64,000 nt of DNA from JADJRH01 sp046351455 (GCA_046351455.1 JAXLYM010000016.1:124001-188000), one strand, 5' to 3'; positions 45,960 through 55,367 are shown, counted from the first letter of the stretch. Numbers and translations are program-made. Notes: a model not told the origin generated them from the letters alone.

Positions 45960-46742
45960 TCACTGCATCCAGCGGACTAGCACGCACGTGATGTTGTCGG
46001 GGCCGCCGTGCTCGTTCGCGCGGGCGATGAGCTGGCTCGAGGCGACCTTGAGGTCCGCGTTCTCGCGGAGGATCGACTGCATCTCGTCGTCGTTCACGGG
46101 GCCGCACAGGCCGTCGGAGCAGAGCAGGTACGTGTCGTTCACCTGCGGCACCTCGAAGCGCGTGTCGACCTTCACCGTGTCCTTCATCCCGAGCGCGCGC
46201 ACGATGACGTTCTTGTGCGGGAAGTTCGCGATCTCCTCGGGGGTGAGGCGCTTCATCTTGATGTAGTCGTTGAGGAGGGAGTGATCCTCCGTCAGCATCT
46301 CCAGCTTGCCGTCGCGGAAGCGGTAGCAGCGGCTGTCACCCACGTGCGCGACGTACACGCCGTCGTTCGCGGTGAAGAGGCCGACGAACGTCGTGCCCAT
46401 GCCGCGCTTCTTCGCCTCGCGCTGCGCCGAGTCGTAGATGCGCAGGTTCGCGAGCTTGATGCCGGTGATGAGCCGGTTCTCCTCGTAGCCCTTGGAGCGG
46501 TCCATCTTGTAGGGCCACGTCCGCTCGGGATCTTCCTGCGTTTGGCTGAAGAACTCGTGCATCGCGTCGACGGCCATCTTGGACGCGACCTCGCCGGAGG
46601 CGTGGCCACCCATCCCGTCCGCGACAAGGAACAGACCGAACTCCGCCATGATGGCGAAGCTGTCCTCGTTGTGGTTGCGCTTGCGACCGACGTTGGTCTC
46701 GCCCGCGACTTCGATTCGGAACGGCTGCGGCACGGTTCTCAC
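45960..46742 (-). CDS. PP2C-type Ser/Thr protein phosphatase
   Basis: A 260-aa cytoplasmic metal-dependent phosphatase. Motifs in order: RKRNHNEDSF, FLVADGMGGHASGE (metal-ligand Asp/Gly), GTTFVGLF, VAHVGDSRCYRF, LLCSDGLCG and GPDNITCVLV. It removes phosphates from Ser/Thr proteins and may counteract a Hanks-type kinase such as that at 36791 (inference). The GTG at 46742 is chosen; a second in-frame GTG at 46733 is possible. Two hairpins lie in its leader. Confidence 0.9.
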   Translation of the reverse strand: MRTVPQPFRIEVAGETNVGRKRNHNEDSFAIMAEFGLFLVADGMGGHASGEVASKMAVDAMHEFFSQTQEDPERTWPYKMDRSKGYEENRLITGIKLANLRIYDSAQREAKKRGMGTTFVGLFTANDGVYVAHVGDSRCYRFRDGKLEMLTEDHSLLNDYIKMKRLTPEEIANFPHKNVIVRALGMKDTVKVDTRFEVPQVNDTYLLCSDGLCGPVNDDEMQSILRENADLKVASSQLIARANEHGGPDNITCVLVRWMQ

Positions 46743-46756
46743 CCGGGAAGCGATCG

Positions 46757-46847
46757 CCGGACGTCTCCGGCGCAAAGTGGGTTTGTGGGCCGGCCTTTCA
46801 GACCGGCCGGAGAGTAGATGGTGAGGGCGCTGGGGTGCGCGTGTCAA
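46757..46847 (-). promoter_or_regulatory. leader hairpins and weak promoter before the PP2C gene
   Basis: On the minus strand a TTGACA box (46842-46847) has only a weak -10 (CACCAT, 46818-46823). Between it and the start lie two inverted repeats, GGCCGG/CCGGCC (46788-46808) and CCGGA-cgtc-TCCGG (46757-46770), able to form hairpins in the mRNA leader. The rest of the 280-base gap shows nothing further. Confidence 0.3.
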
Positions 46848-47022
46848 CGGTTCGGAGCGGTGGAACGCAACGAGGCGCGGCGCGCACGGTCTCCGGAAGG
46901 CTTGAACTGAAGAGGATCCGCACGATGAACGGGCCCACGGAACGACGCGACTCGTCCGCGGGCCGGGGGTGGAGGTCGATGCGGGTGGGTGGAGGCGACG
47001 CTGGAGAAGCGTCAGGTGGGGA

Positions 47023-48369
47023 TCAGCGGAAGCTCTTCTTGTCGGACGCGTCGTCATCCGCGGCGGGGAGCTCCGCGGCGTTCGTCGTCGTGGCCTTGTC
47101 CGGCGGGGCCTTCAACGTGATGTTGACCGTCTTGTACTTGCCGTTGCTGAAGACGAGCAGCGGGACCTTGTCGCCGATCGCGTACTCCTTGATCGCGTCC
47201 GCGAGCGTGTCCGGCGAGGTGACCGGCGTGCCGGCGACGGCGAGGATCAGATCGCCCGCGGTCTTGTCACCCTTCAGCTTCGCGCCCTCGGCCGGAGAGT
47301 CGGGGTGCACGGTGAGCACGCGCACGCCCTTCGCCACCGCGTTCGAGTCCGGGATGCCCTGAATGCCGAGCCACGGAGCCGGCATCACCGCGGTCGCGGG
47401 CACGTTCTTGAGGAAGCCCTTGATCGCCGTGAGCGGGACGCCGAACGCGACCGGCGTGCACGGCTTGTCCTTCTCCGCCGACGGAGCGCAGCCGCGGCCG
47501 AGGATGCCGAGCACCTTGCCGTCCTCATCGAGGATCGGCGAGCCGAGATCCGTCGGGGTGACGCGCGAGCCGAGCTCGATCACGTTGTCGATCTGCTTGT
47601 CGTCGGCGCCGAGCAGGCTGCGGATCGACTTGAGCACCATCGGGCCCGCGGTGAGCGCGTTGCCCTTGCCGATCGAGAAGCTCTTGATCGCGCTCGCCGC
47701 GTCCTCGCGGATCGCCGCCTTCGTCGACGCCTGCAGGCCGTCCTTCCACTTGCCGGACTGCGGCACGAGGAGCGCGAGGTCCCAGGTGCGATCGTTGTGT
47801 CCTACCTTCGCCTTCGCGCTGGTGCCGTCGGCGTACTTGATTTCGAGATCGTTGCCGGTGCCGAGCGGAGACAGCGCGGTGAGGATGCGGCCGTCGTTCG
47901 CGAGCACGGTGCCGATGCCGAGGACGGTGCCGGCGCGCTCGATCGTGACGACGCCCTTCTTCACCTTCTCGTCCGCGGCGGCCTTCGCCTCTTTCGCGGC
48001 CTTGTCGGCGGCCTCTTTGTCCGCCTTCTCTTTCTCCGCCGCTTCCTTCGCGGCCTTGTCTTTTTCGGCCTTGTCCGCCTTGTCGTCCTTCTTCGTCGAA
48101 GGCTTCACCGACTTGGCCGGCGGCGCGGCGTCGTCGTCATCGTCGTCGGTCGTGGTGTCGATCGCGACCTTGTGGGTGTCGATCTTGACGATGATCTTGG
48201 TCTTGCCGGGCGCCGGGAGCTGCGGCGTGTCGGCCATCGCCGGCGCCGACAACGCGAGCGCTCCGAACAACGCGAGCGCTCCTGCGAACGCACGCGATGT
48301 CCGAGTCCGGAGAAGAGAATCGAACGATGAATCGGACCGCGGGGAGCGCGGAGGAAAACGCGTGTCCAT
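47023..48369 (-). CDS. HtrA-like trypsin-fold protein with PDZ domain, catalytic residues lost
   Basis: A 448-aa exported protein: signal peptide (AFAGALALFGALALSAPAMA), an Asp- and Lys/Ala/Glu-rich low-complexity stretch (about 80-145), then a trypsin-like beta-barrel and a C-terminal PDZ (WLGIQGI ... VHPDSPAEGAKLKGDKTAGDLILAVAGTPV). Compared with DegP-type proteases the His position (usually TNNHV) reads TALSPL and the Ser loop (GNSGGP) reads TDLGSP; only the Asp (WDLALL) remains. It is therefore most likely a non-proteolytic binder or chaperone. The ATG has AGGAG 7 bases upstream. It is divergent from the ECF sigma factor gene. Confidence 0.8.
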   Translation of the reverse strand: MDTRFPPRSPRSDSSFDSLLRTRTSRAFAGALALFGALALSAPAMADTPQLPAPGKTKIIVKIDTHKVAIDTTTDDDDDDAAPPAKSVKPSTKKDDKADKAEKDKAAKEAAEKEKADKEAADKAAKEAKAAADEKVKKGVVTIERAGTVLGIGTVLANDGRILTALSPLGTGNDLEIKYADGTSAKAKVGHNDRTWDLALLVPQSGKWKDGLQASTKAAIREDAASAIKSFSIGKGNALTAGPMVLKSIRSLLGADDKQIDNVIELGSRVTPTDLGSPILDEDGKVLGILGRGCAPSAEKDKPCTPVAFGVPLTAIKGFLKNVPATAVMPAPWLGIQGIPDSNAVAKGVRVLTVHPDSPAEGAKLKGDKTAGDLILAVAGTPVTSPDTLADAIKEYAIGDKVPLLVFSNGKYKTVNITLKAPPDKATTTNAAELPAADDDASDKKSFR

Positions 48370-48716
48370 GAAAAGCTCCTGGTTGTGGCGTCGCCTCTGG
48401 GGGATTTTGACGATGAAGGCTGCCCGTGCGTTGTGCAAGGACCGAGCCGAGATCGGGCGCAGTTTCCGGTCCGCCCGAGCCCAGCGTAACAGACGCCGAC
48501 GCGGCCGGGTTTTTTGAAGCGATCGCAAAACAGCGACGGGGATACGCTGCGCGGGGGCCGGCTCTTACACGCGTCGTTCTCCCGTCCGGTTCCGGCCGCG
48601 GTGTGAACGGCGATTCTCTCGGCGGCGGGTGTGGCGCACGGGGCAACCGTGGGGCGCTTCACCCCAACCGTCGGATCGTGAGGGCGCGCGGTCACGAACC
48701 GGAGCGACGAGGTCAC
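48370..48716. other. 347-base divergent gap between HtrA-like and ECF genes
   Basis: No gene is evident. I see no clear -35/-10 pair and no perfect inverted repeat longer than a few bases. The ECF factor very likely acts on a promoter here, but its sequence cannot be recognised without comparison. Confidence 0.3.
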
Positions 48717-49310
48717 ATGGCGAGCGATGAGGCACCTATGGCGGCAGGACTAGCGCGCGTGGAGGGGGCGGCCCCTCGCACGGATCACCACGGAATCGAG
48801 GCGCTGATCGCTGCGGGCAGCTACCGACAAGCCGTCGCTCGATGCGCGGAGGTGTACGCCACCCCGCTCGGCAGGCTCTGCATGGCCTTCACGGGCTCGC
48901 AGGCCGAGAGCGAAGAGCTCGTGCAGGAGACGCTCCTCGCTGCGTTCGACGCGTTCCCAACCTACCGGGGCGAAGGCTCGGTGAAGGCGTTCATGTTCGG
49001 GATCGCCCGGCGGATCTGCGGGCGGCACACCGAGATGCGGGCGCGGCGCGAGACGAAGCTGCGGCTCGTCCACGACACGAGCCGCGGGGCCGACGCGAGC
49101 GAGCTGGCCCTCGCGAGAGAGCGTGCGGAGCGCGCGCGCGCGGCCCTCGCGAAGCTGAAGCCGAGCGAGCGGGAGGCCGTGGTGCTGCGGTTCGAAGGGG
49201 ACCTCTCGTTCAAGGAGGTCGCGGAGGCGTGCGGGATTGATGAGGCGGCGGCGCGCAAGCGCGTGAGCCGCGCGCTCGCGAGGCTGCGGGCCGAGATCGG
49301 TGAGGAGTGA
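48717..49310 (+). CDS. ECF-type RNA polymerase sigma factor
   Basis: A 197-aa sigma-70-family factor with region 2 (SQAESEELVQETLLAAFDAFPTYRGEGSVKAFMFGIARR in two parts) and region 4 (LKPSEREAVVLRFEGDLSFKEVAEACGI). The ATG at 48717 has GAGG 7 bases upstream; in-frame longer ORFs have no such signal. It ends 3 bases before the start of the 1607-aa membrane protein, whose N-terminus carries an anti-sigma zinc motif, so the two are almost certainly a sigma/anti-sigma pair. Confidence 0.88.
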   Translation: MASDEAPMAAGLARVEGAAPRTDHHGIEALIAAGSYRQAVARCAEVYATPLGRLCMAFTGSQAESEELVQETLLAAFDAFPTYRGEGSVKAFMFGIARRICGRHTEMRARRETKLRLVHDTSRGADASELALARERAERARAALAKLKPSEREAVVLRFEGDLSFKEVAEACGIDEAAARKRVSRALARLRAEIGEE

Positions 49311-49313
49311 GCG

Positions 49314-52300
49314 ATGAGCACGATCAACGACAAGACGGGACTCTGCCTGCAGGTTGAAGAGAACCTCGCGGACGTGCTCGACGGCTCGGCGGACGCGGCG
49401 CTGTTCGAGCACATCGCGGACTGCGATGCGTGCCGCGATCTGCGCTACGACGCGGAGCGCGCGGCGGGGGTCGCGAAGAGCGCCGGGGCCGACTTTCGCG
49501 CGCCGGCCGGCTTCGCGGACAGCCTCCTCGCCAAGCTCGACGCGGCGCGCCCGGACGGACCGAGCCCTGCCGCCGCGACGTCGCTCGGACGCGGAACGGC
49601 GCGACCGGCCTCGCTGGCTGCGGTTGGTTCGGTGAAGGCGGACGGCGCGAAGCTGGACAGCGGACGTGACGCCGCGAAGAGCGCCGCCGACAAGACGGAC
49701 AGCGGGCGCGAAGCGACGAAGAGCCTCGCGGAGAAGGTGGAGAGCGCGGTCGACATCGCGACGGCTCCCACGGCGCTCGCGCCGATCGAGAGCGCGAAGA
49801 CCGACGTGTCGCCGCGCGCGGAGGAGCGGGTCACGCTCCCCAGCGAGGCGACGCGCGCGAACGAGAAGGCGGAGGCCCCGGCGCAGAGCGGGCGCCGCAC
49901 GACGGAGATCGGCGAGCAGCGATCGTCCGGGGTCGCCGCGGCGGTGAGCGCGCACGAGACCGCGCGCAGCGCCGAGCAGACGTCCGCGCGATCGAGCGAC
50001 GCGCGGCCCGCGAAGGCGACGGAGCCGGGCGATCCGGAGCCCGCGGCGCTGAAGAGCGAGAAGGTCGCGGTCGCGCGCGCGGCGGACGCGGGGTCTTCGA
50101 AGGGCGACGGATCCAGGAAGGGCGGCAAGGTCGTGCCGTTCTTCCGGCGGCCCGCGTTCCTCGGCGCGGCGGCGGTCATGATGGCGGCGGCCGCGGCGAC
50201 GGGCTTCTACTTGAAGGGGCGCACGCACGGCCCGGTCGAGACCGCGAACCTCGACGAGCCGTGGTCCGGCAAGGTCGGATCCGTCGCGCGCGCTTCGGCG
50301 GACAAGACGGGCGGCTTCGAGATCTGCGACGCGCAGGGGCAGTGCTCGGCGGCGGCGCAGGACGCGGTGATCGCCTCGGGCACGACGCTGCGCACGGACG
50401 CTCGGACGCGGGCGCGCGTGAGCCTCGCGGACGGCACGTGGGTGGCGCTCGATCGCGACACGGAGCTCGCGATCGCGGCCGGGAAGGATCGCGCGGCGAA
50501 GCTGACGCGCGGCTCCATCGTCGCGGACGTGGCGAACGTCCCGCAGGCGGCGCCGGCGCAGATCGATTTCGGCACCGGGACCGTGAAGGTGCTCGGGACC
50601 AAGCTCCAGGTGACCGCGGGCAAGGGGCGCGCGAGCGTCGAGGTGGCGCGCGGCTCGGTGAAGGTCGCGGGCACGTCGGGCAAGTGGATCGAGGTGCGCG
50701 CGGGGGAAGAGGCCACGGTCGCCGACAAGGGCGAGCCGCTCGTCGCGTCGTCGACGTCGCTCGCGGACGTGATGGAGTGGAGCGATCAGGCGCAGGAGGA
50801 GATCGACGCTCCGGTGCTGCGCGGGCTCGGCGAGCTGCGCGCGCGCAAGCCCGGCGACACGAAGGAGAAGGACCGCGCGGTGCACCTCGCGAAGCACTCC
50901 GTGAAGGTGCGCGTCGTGGACCTCGTCGCGCGGACCGAGGTCGACGAGACCTTCCAGAACGACACGGACGAGGAGCTGGAGGGCATCTTCCGGTTCCCGC
51001 TGCCGCCCGGCGCGCAGATCGAGAACCTCACGCTCGACGTGGACGGCAAGCCCGTGCAGGGCGCCTTCGTGGATCGCGACAAGGGCGCGGCGATCTTCCG
51101 CGGCGCGATCCAGAACGCGGCGCCGAAGCAGCAGCGGCCGCGCGAGGAGATCATCTGGGTCCCCGGCCCGTGGCACGATCCGGCCCTGCTCGAGTGGCAG
51201 CGCGGCGGTCGGTTCGAGCTGCGGATCTTCCCGATCCCGAAGCGCAGCTCGCGGCGCGTCGTGCTCACGTACACGCAGCTCGTCGATCAGTCGGCGGGCG
51301 TGCGGCGGTTCACGTACCCGCTCGCGCACGACACGAGCGGCACGACCAAGATCGACTCGTTCGACATGGACGTGCAGGTGCTAGGCAACGACAAGGAGGC
51401 CGGCGTCACGACGCGCGGCTACGACCTCGCGCAGGCGTCCGGTGAGGGCGCGGGCGATCGGCGCGTGATGCACGCGGACAACTTCACGCCGGCCGGCGAT
51501 CTGACGGTGGAGTACGCGCTGCCGGATCGGGACAAAGAGGTCACGGCGTGGGCGTATCAGATGGACTCGTTCGCGGCGTCCACCACGACGCCGACGAGCG
51601 GGCCGAGCGGCGCGCAGCCTCCCGTGAAGGCCGCGACGGCCGACGAGAAGGCCGCGGTCGACGCGGCGCGCACCCTCGCGAACGACACGTCGCCGTACGT
51701 CGCGATCGCGGTGCGGCCCAAGCTGCCGCGCTGGCAGGAGCAGAAGGACCGGACGCACGTCATCATCGTGGACACGAGCCGCTCCATGATCGGCGAGCGG
51801 TTCGCGCGGGCGCGGCGGCTCGCGACGACGATCGTGAAGGAGATGGATCGGCGCGACTCGTTCGTGCTGCTCGCGTGCGACACGACGTGCCGCGGGATGG
51901 ACGGCTCGATCGCCCCGAAGCCGCAGGCGCCCGGCGCCTCGGCATCGGCCGACGTGGAGAAGTTCCTCGACGCGATCGAGCCCGACGGCGGCAGCGATCT
52001 CGCGGCGGCGATCAGCGCGGCGCGCGCGGCGGCCGGATCGTCGCGCGACAAGGAGGTGCGCATCCTCTACCTCGGCGACGGGACGCCGACCGTGGGGCCG
52101 ACGCGCGCCTCGCACCTGGAGACCGCGGTGCGCTCGGCGATGCCGCCCGGCGACGGCGCGATCGTGGCGGTGGCGCTCGGCGCGGACGCGGACACGACCT
52201 CGTTGCAGGCGCTCGCGCGCGGCGGCGGCGGCGTGGTGGTGCCGTACGTGCCCGGCCAGAAGGTGTCGACGGCGGCGCTCGAGGTGCTGTCCGCGGCGTA

Positions 52301-54137
52301 CGGCGTCGTGCTGCGCGACCCGGAGATCGAGCTGCCGCAGGGGCTCACGCAGGTCACGCCTTCGCGGCTCGATCCGATCCGCGCGGGCGGCGAGTCGATC
52401 ATCGTCGCGCGCATGTCGACCTCGGGCGACGTCACCGGCTCGATCCGGCTGCGCGGCCGCGTCGCGGGCGAGCGGTTCGAGCAGACGTACCCGGTGAAGA
52501 TCGTGCCGACGACGAGCTCGGGCAACGCGTTCGTGCCGCGCCTGTTCGCGGCGGCGAAGATCGCGGAGCTGGAGCGCACCGGCGGCGAGCTCGCGAAGCC
52601 CATGATCGTCGAGCTGTCGAAGCGGTTCGCGGTCGCGAGCCAGTTCACGTCGCTGCTCGTGCTGGAGAGCCAGGCGATGTTCAACGCGTTCGGCCTCGAT
52701 CGCGGGAGCGTCGCCCCCACGTTCACCGGCGAGGTCGCGGCGTCGAGCGAGAGCGCGGACGCGGACGGCGAGGAGCAGGCCAACCCCGACGCGCCCGCGG
52801 ACGAGGCGGAGCGCACCGAGGACGCGAAGGCGAGCAAGGGGAAGCGCGACGTCGCGGCGGACGACGCGTTCGGCTCCGGCGGGTTCGGGCGCGGCGCGGC
52901 CGTGAGCGGCGGCTCGGTCGCGGCGGCTCCTGCGCAGAAGGCCGAATCGTTCGGCGGCCCCTCGGCGACGTCGGCGCCTGCCGCGACGGCGACGATGGCG
53001 CCCCCGCGACCTACGACGCCCGCGAAGAAGCCGGCGCTCGCGTGCTCGCCGGGCGATCCGTTCTGCTTCGACGAGGTGAACCGCCCGCAGCCGCGTCCGT
53101 GGACGCCGCCTCCGGTGTCGCGCCGCCCGCTCGTGCCGATGAAGCGCGTGTTCGAGCGACGCGCCGGGTTCGAGGCCGTGAACACGGTCGTGCAGGACAG
53201 CGTCACGAAGCTCGCGGCCGCGGAGAGCGCGCTCCAGGCGCAGCCGGACAGCCGTGACAAGACCGTCGCGCTGTACGCGCTGTACGCGACGATGGGCCGC
53301 ATCGGCGAGGCGCAGGAGCTGACGGCGCGGTGGAGCGGGCGCGACGCGCTCGATCCGGACGCGCTCCTCGCTCGCGCGGATCTCGCGGCGCGGCAAGGCG
53401 ATCGCGACGCGGCGATCCGCATCCTCGGCGGCCTCGCGGACGTGCGGCCCGGCGACAAGGCCGTGCAGACGCGGCTCGCGGATCTGTACGAGGCGGCGCA
53501 GAACCCGACCCGCGCTTGCGCGCACCGCGTGGCCCTCGCGGACCTCGCGGCGACCGACGCGAAGATCGTGGCGTCCGCGGTGAGCTGCGCGCGATCGACC
53601 GGCATGGCGGATCTGGCGGACGCGATCCGGCGCGACCTCGACGACAAGACGCGCGACGCGCTCGACAAGCAGCTCACGGCGGCGGCGACGGCTCCTGCGA
53701 CGACGGTGCGCGGCGACGTGCAGCTCACCGCGGACTGGACCGGCGCGGCGGACGTGGACATCGCGCTCATCGACGCGCAGGGCAAGCGCATGAGCTGGCT
53801 CGGCAACACGAACAACAAGGTGACGATCAGCGCGCTCAACGCGACCAGCACGCGCTCCGAGTCGCTCGGCTTCCTGAACCTCGGCTCGGGCAGCTACGTC
53901 GTCGAGATCTCGCGCGCCGGCGGCTTCGGCTCCGATCGCAGCGGCGGCTCGGATCGCGGCGGCTTCAACGACATCGTGCGCGGCGACCTCACGATCCGCA
54001 TGCCCGGCGGCGGCGTCCGCAAGATCCCGTTCACGCTCAACGGAGCGCGCGCGGAGATCGGCACCGTGCGCGTGTTCTTCGAGTCCAAGCTCGTCCCCGT
54101 CGACGGTTTCGGCTTCCGCGGCGGCGGCTGGCGCTGA
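49314..54137 (+). CDS. giant anti-sigma / FecR / VIT / VWA fusion protein
   Basis: A 1607-aa single-pass membrane protein. Residues 11-40 contain the anti-sigma zinc motif (C11, H33-x3-C37-x2-C40); a long Ala/Ser/Lys-rich linker leads to one transmembrane helix (about 281-300). Outside lie a FecR-like beta domain (about 323-476), a VIT domain (about 520-660), a VWA domain with an intact MIDAS (DTSRS, about 820) up to about 1000, an acidic/Pro-rich spacer, TPR-like helices (about 1280-1446) and a C-terminal beta domain (about 1463-1607) ending in Gly/Arg-rich strands. It probably binds the upstream ECF factor and releases it when the exported region senses a ligand, surface or force. I know no characterised protein with this order. 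Confidence 0.85.
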   Translation: MSTINDKTGLCLQVEENLADVLDGSADAALFEHIADCDACRDLRYDAERAAGVAKSAGADFRAPAGFADSLLAKLDAARPDGPSPAAATSLGRGTARPASLAAVGSVKADGAKLDSGRDAAKSAADKTDSGREATKSLAEKVESAVDIATAPTALAPIESAKTDVSPRAEERVTLPSEATRANEKAEAPAQSGRRTTEIGEQRSSGVAAAVSAHETARSAEQTSARSSDARPAKATEPGDPEPAALKSEKVAVARAADAGSSKGDGSRKGGKVVPFFRRPAFLGAAAVMMAAAAATGFYLKGRTHGPVETANLDEPWSGKVGSVARASADKTGGFEICDAQGQCSAAAQDAVIASGTTLRTDARTRARVSLADGTWVALDRDTELAIAAGKDRAAKLTRGSIVADVANVPQAAPAQIDFGTGTVKVLGTKLQVTAGKGRASVEVARGSVKVAGTSGKWIEVRAGEEATVADKGEPLVASSTSLADVMEWSDQAQEEIDAPVLRGLGELRARKPGDTKEKDRAVHLAKHSVKVRVVDLVARTEVDETFQNDTDEELEGIFRFPLPPGAQIENLTLDVDGKPVQGAFVDRDKGAAIFRGAIQNAAPKQQRPREEIIWVPGPWHDPALLEWQRGGRFELRIFPIPKRSSRRVVLTYTQLVDQSAGVRRFTYPLAHDTSGTTKIDSFDMDVQVLGNDKEAGVTTRGYDLAQASGEGAGDRRVMHADNFTPAGDLTVEYALPDRDKEVTAWAYQMDSFAASTTTPTSGPSGAQPPVKAATADEKAAVDAARTLANDTSPYVAIAVRPKLPRWQEQKDRTHVIIVDTSRSMIGERFARARRLATTIVKEMDRRDSFVLLACDTTCRGMDGSIAPKPQAPGASASADVEKFLDAIEPDGGSDLAAAISAARAAAGSSRDKEVRILYLGDGTPTVGPTRASHLETAVRSAMPPGDGAIVAVALGADADTTSLQALARGGGGVVVPYVPGQKVSTAALEVLSAAYGVVLRDPEIELPQGLTQVTPSRLDPIRAGGESIIVARMSTSGDVTGSIRLRGRVAGERFEQTYPVKIVPTTSSGNAFVPRLFAAAKIAELERTGGELAKPMIVELSKRFAVASQFTSLLVLESQAMFNAFGLDRGSVAPTFTGEVAASSESADADGEEQANPDAPADEAERTEDAKASKGKRDVAADDAFGSGGFGRGAAVSGGSVAAAPAQKAESFGGPSATSAPAATATMAPPRPTTPAKKPALACSPGDPFCFDEVNRPQPRPWTPPPVSRRPLVPMKRVFERRAGFEAVNTVVQDSVTKLAAAESALQAQPDSRDKTVALYALYATMGRIGEAQELTARWSGRDALDPDALLARADLAARQGDRDAAIRILGGLADVRPGDKAVQTRLADLYEAAQNPTRACAHRVALADLAATDAKIVASAVSCARSTGMADLADAIRRDLDDKTRDALDKQLTAAATAPATTVRGDVQLTADWTGAADVDIALIDAQGKRMSWLGNTNNKVTISALNATSTRSESLGFLNLGSGSYVVEISRAGGFGSDRSGGSDRGGFNDIVRGDLTIRMPGGGVRKIPFTLNGARAEIGTVRVFFESKLVPVDGFGFRGGGWR

Positions 54138-54148
54138 CGCTCACGTAA

Positions 54149-54225
54149 CCCTCCCCTCCCTTCGCGAGCGTAGCGAGCGATTGGGGAGGGGCGGGCGCGC
54201 GACAGCGCGACCGGGGGTGGGCATC
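54149..54225 (+). repeat. dispersed intergenic repeat, element B, copy 4
   Basis: Outer stem CCCCTCCC/GGGGAGGGG with CGC/GCG extension, second stem GCGCGC-GACA-GCGCG, then CCGGGGGTGGGCA. Located between the convergent VIT/VWA and AraC-type genes. Confidence 0.72.
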
Positions 54226-54229
54226 GCGC

Positions 54230-55249
54230 TCACCCTCTGCGGTCGCGCGCCTCTCCCGGCGTCTTTCCCGTCCAGCGTTTGAAGGCCCGCGTGAAGTTCG
54301 CGGTGTCGGAGTAGCCGAGCTGCGCGGCGATCGCGTCCAGCGTGAGGCGGCGGTCTTCGATCAACAAGAGGGCGCGCTGACGGCGGGCGTCGTCGACGAT
54401 CTCGGAGTACGCGGTGCCCTGCTCGGCGAGGCGGCGCTTCAACGTGCGCTCCGACATCGACGTGCGCTTCGCCGCCTCCGGCAGCGTGATCGTGAGGTCG
54501 TCGCGGAGCAGCGCGCGGATCCTCGACACCACCGGGGCGCCTTCGCCGAGCGCCGCCAGCTCTCGCTCGCACTGCTGACGCGCGAGCTCCATCGCGGCCG
54601 GATCCGCGGTGCCGATGCGCAGACCGAGCGCCGACGCAGGGACGATCGCGCGGTCGTCCGGGTTGCCGAACGTGACGGCGGCGAGCCTCGGCACGGCGGC
54701 GGCGAACTTGCGGAAGTACGGCGGCTCCGCGTGCGACATCTCGATGCGACCGCCTTCGAGCGGACGGCCGATCAGCGTCTCGCCGATCAGCGCGAGGCCG
54801 ATGAACAGCGCCGTCACGAAGAACTCCCGCAGCTCCCCCAGCGGCGCGTGCTCGCGGATCGAGATCGCCACGAAATCACCGTCGCGCCGCGTGACCAGCG
54901 ACACCGCGTCGACGCGCGTGCGACCGAAGCGCTCCGCGAGATCGAGCGCCTCCTCCAGCGTGCCCGCCGTCATCGCCGCGAAGCCGAGGAAGCCGTGCCA
55001 CGACGCGCGCATGTGCAGCCCCAGATAGAACGCGAGGCCCGGCTCGCCCGTGAGCTCCTCCGCGCGGCGCACCAGGCGCAAGAACTCCGGCAGCTCCACG
55101 CGCGTGGACGGATCCGTGAGCGTCGCGAGCGGCGGATCCAGACCTTCGGCGAGGCGCTCCTTCTTCACGCCGAAGCGCGCGCACAGCTCCACGATCTCGC
55201 GCGCGTAGCCGCCGGGGAGGGTCGGCCTCTGGGTTCGCCGTGCGGTCAC
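54230..55249 (-). CDS. AraC-family transcriptional regulator
   Basis: A 339-aa regulator. The N-terminal two thirds resemble the arabinose-binding-like domain of OruR/Virulence-type AraC proteins (GYAREIVELCARFGVKKERL ... YLGLHMRASWHGFLGFAAMT). The C-terminus has the two helix-turn-helix motifs (LPEAAKRTSMSERTLKRRL and LDAIAAQLGYSDTANFTRAFKRWTGKTP, each quoted in part). The GTG at 55249 follows CAGG; a TTG at 55267 is the longer alternative and would fall inside an operator-like repeat. Divergent from the PF10118-type gene, which is its likely target. Confidence 0.82.
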   Translation of the reverse strand: MTARRTQRPTLPGGYAREIVELCARFGVKKERLAEGLDPPLATLTDPSTRVELPEFLRLVRRAEELTGEPGLAFYLGLHMRASWHGFLGFAAMTAGTLEEALDLAERFGRTRVDAVSLVTRRDGDFVAISIREHAPLGELREFFVTALFIGLALIGETLIGRPLEGGRIEMSHAEPPYFRKFAAAVPRLAAVTFGNPDDRAIVPASALGLRIGTADPAAMELARQQCERELAALGEGAPVVSRIRALLRDDLTITLPEAAKRTSMSERTLKRRLAEQGTAYSEIVDDARRQRALLLIEDRRLTLDAIAAQLGYSDTANFTRAFKRWTGKTPGEARDRRG

Positions 55250-55261
55250 GTTGGCCTGAAA

Positions 55262-55326
55262 TGACAATAACCCGGCCCGAGGTGACCTTCACCAAAAACC
55301 CCGGCCGCGCCAGAGTGACAATCACC
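55262..55326. promoter_or_regulatory. phased AraC-type operator repeats
   Basis: TGACAATAACC (55262), TGACCTTCACC (55283) and TGACAATCACC (55316) are 21 and 33 bases apart, two and about three helical turns. They lie between the divergent AraC-type gene and its presumed target. Confidence 0.55.
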
Positions 55327-55367
55327 GAAACCGCCCGAGCGTGGGGCGGAAAGAGAGAGGACTCCCC

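Noticed and set aside
51381..53525. 714-residue minus-strand frame opposite the VIT/VWA gene
   Set aside because: Arg-rich antisense shadow; the plus frame has clear FecR, VIT and VWA motifs.
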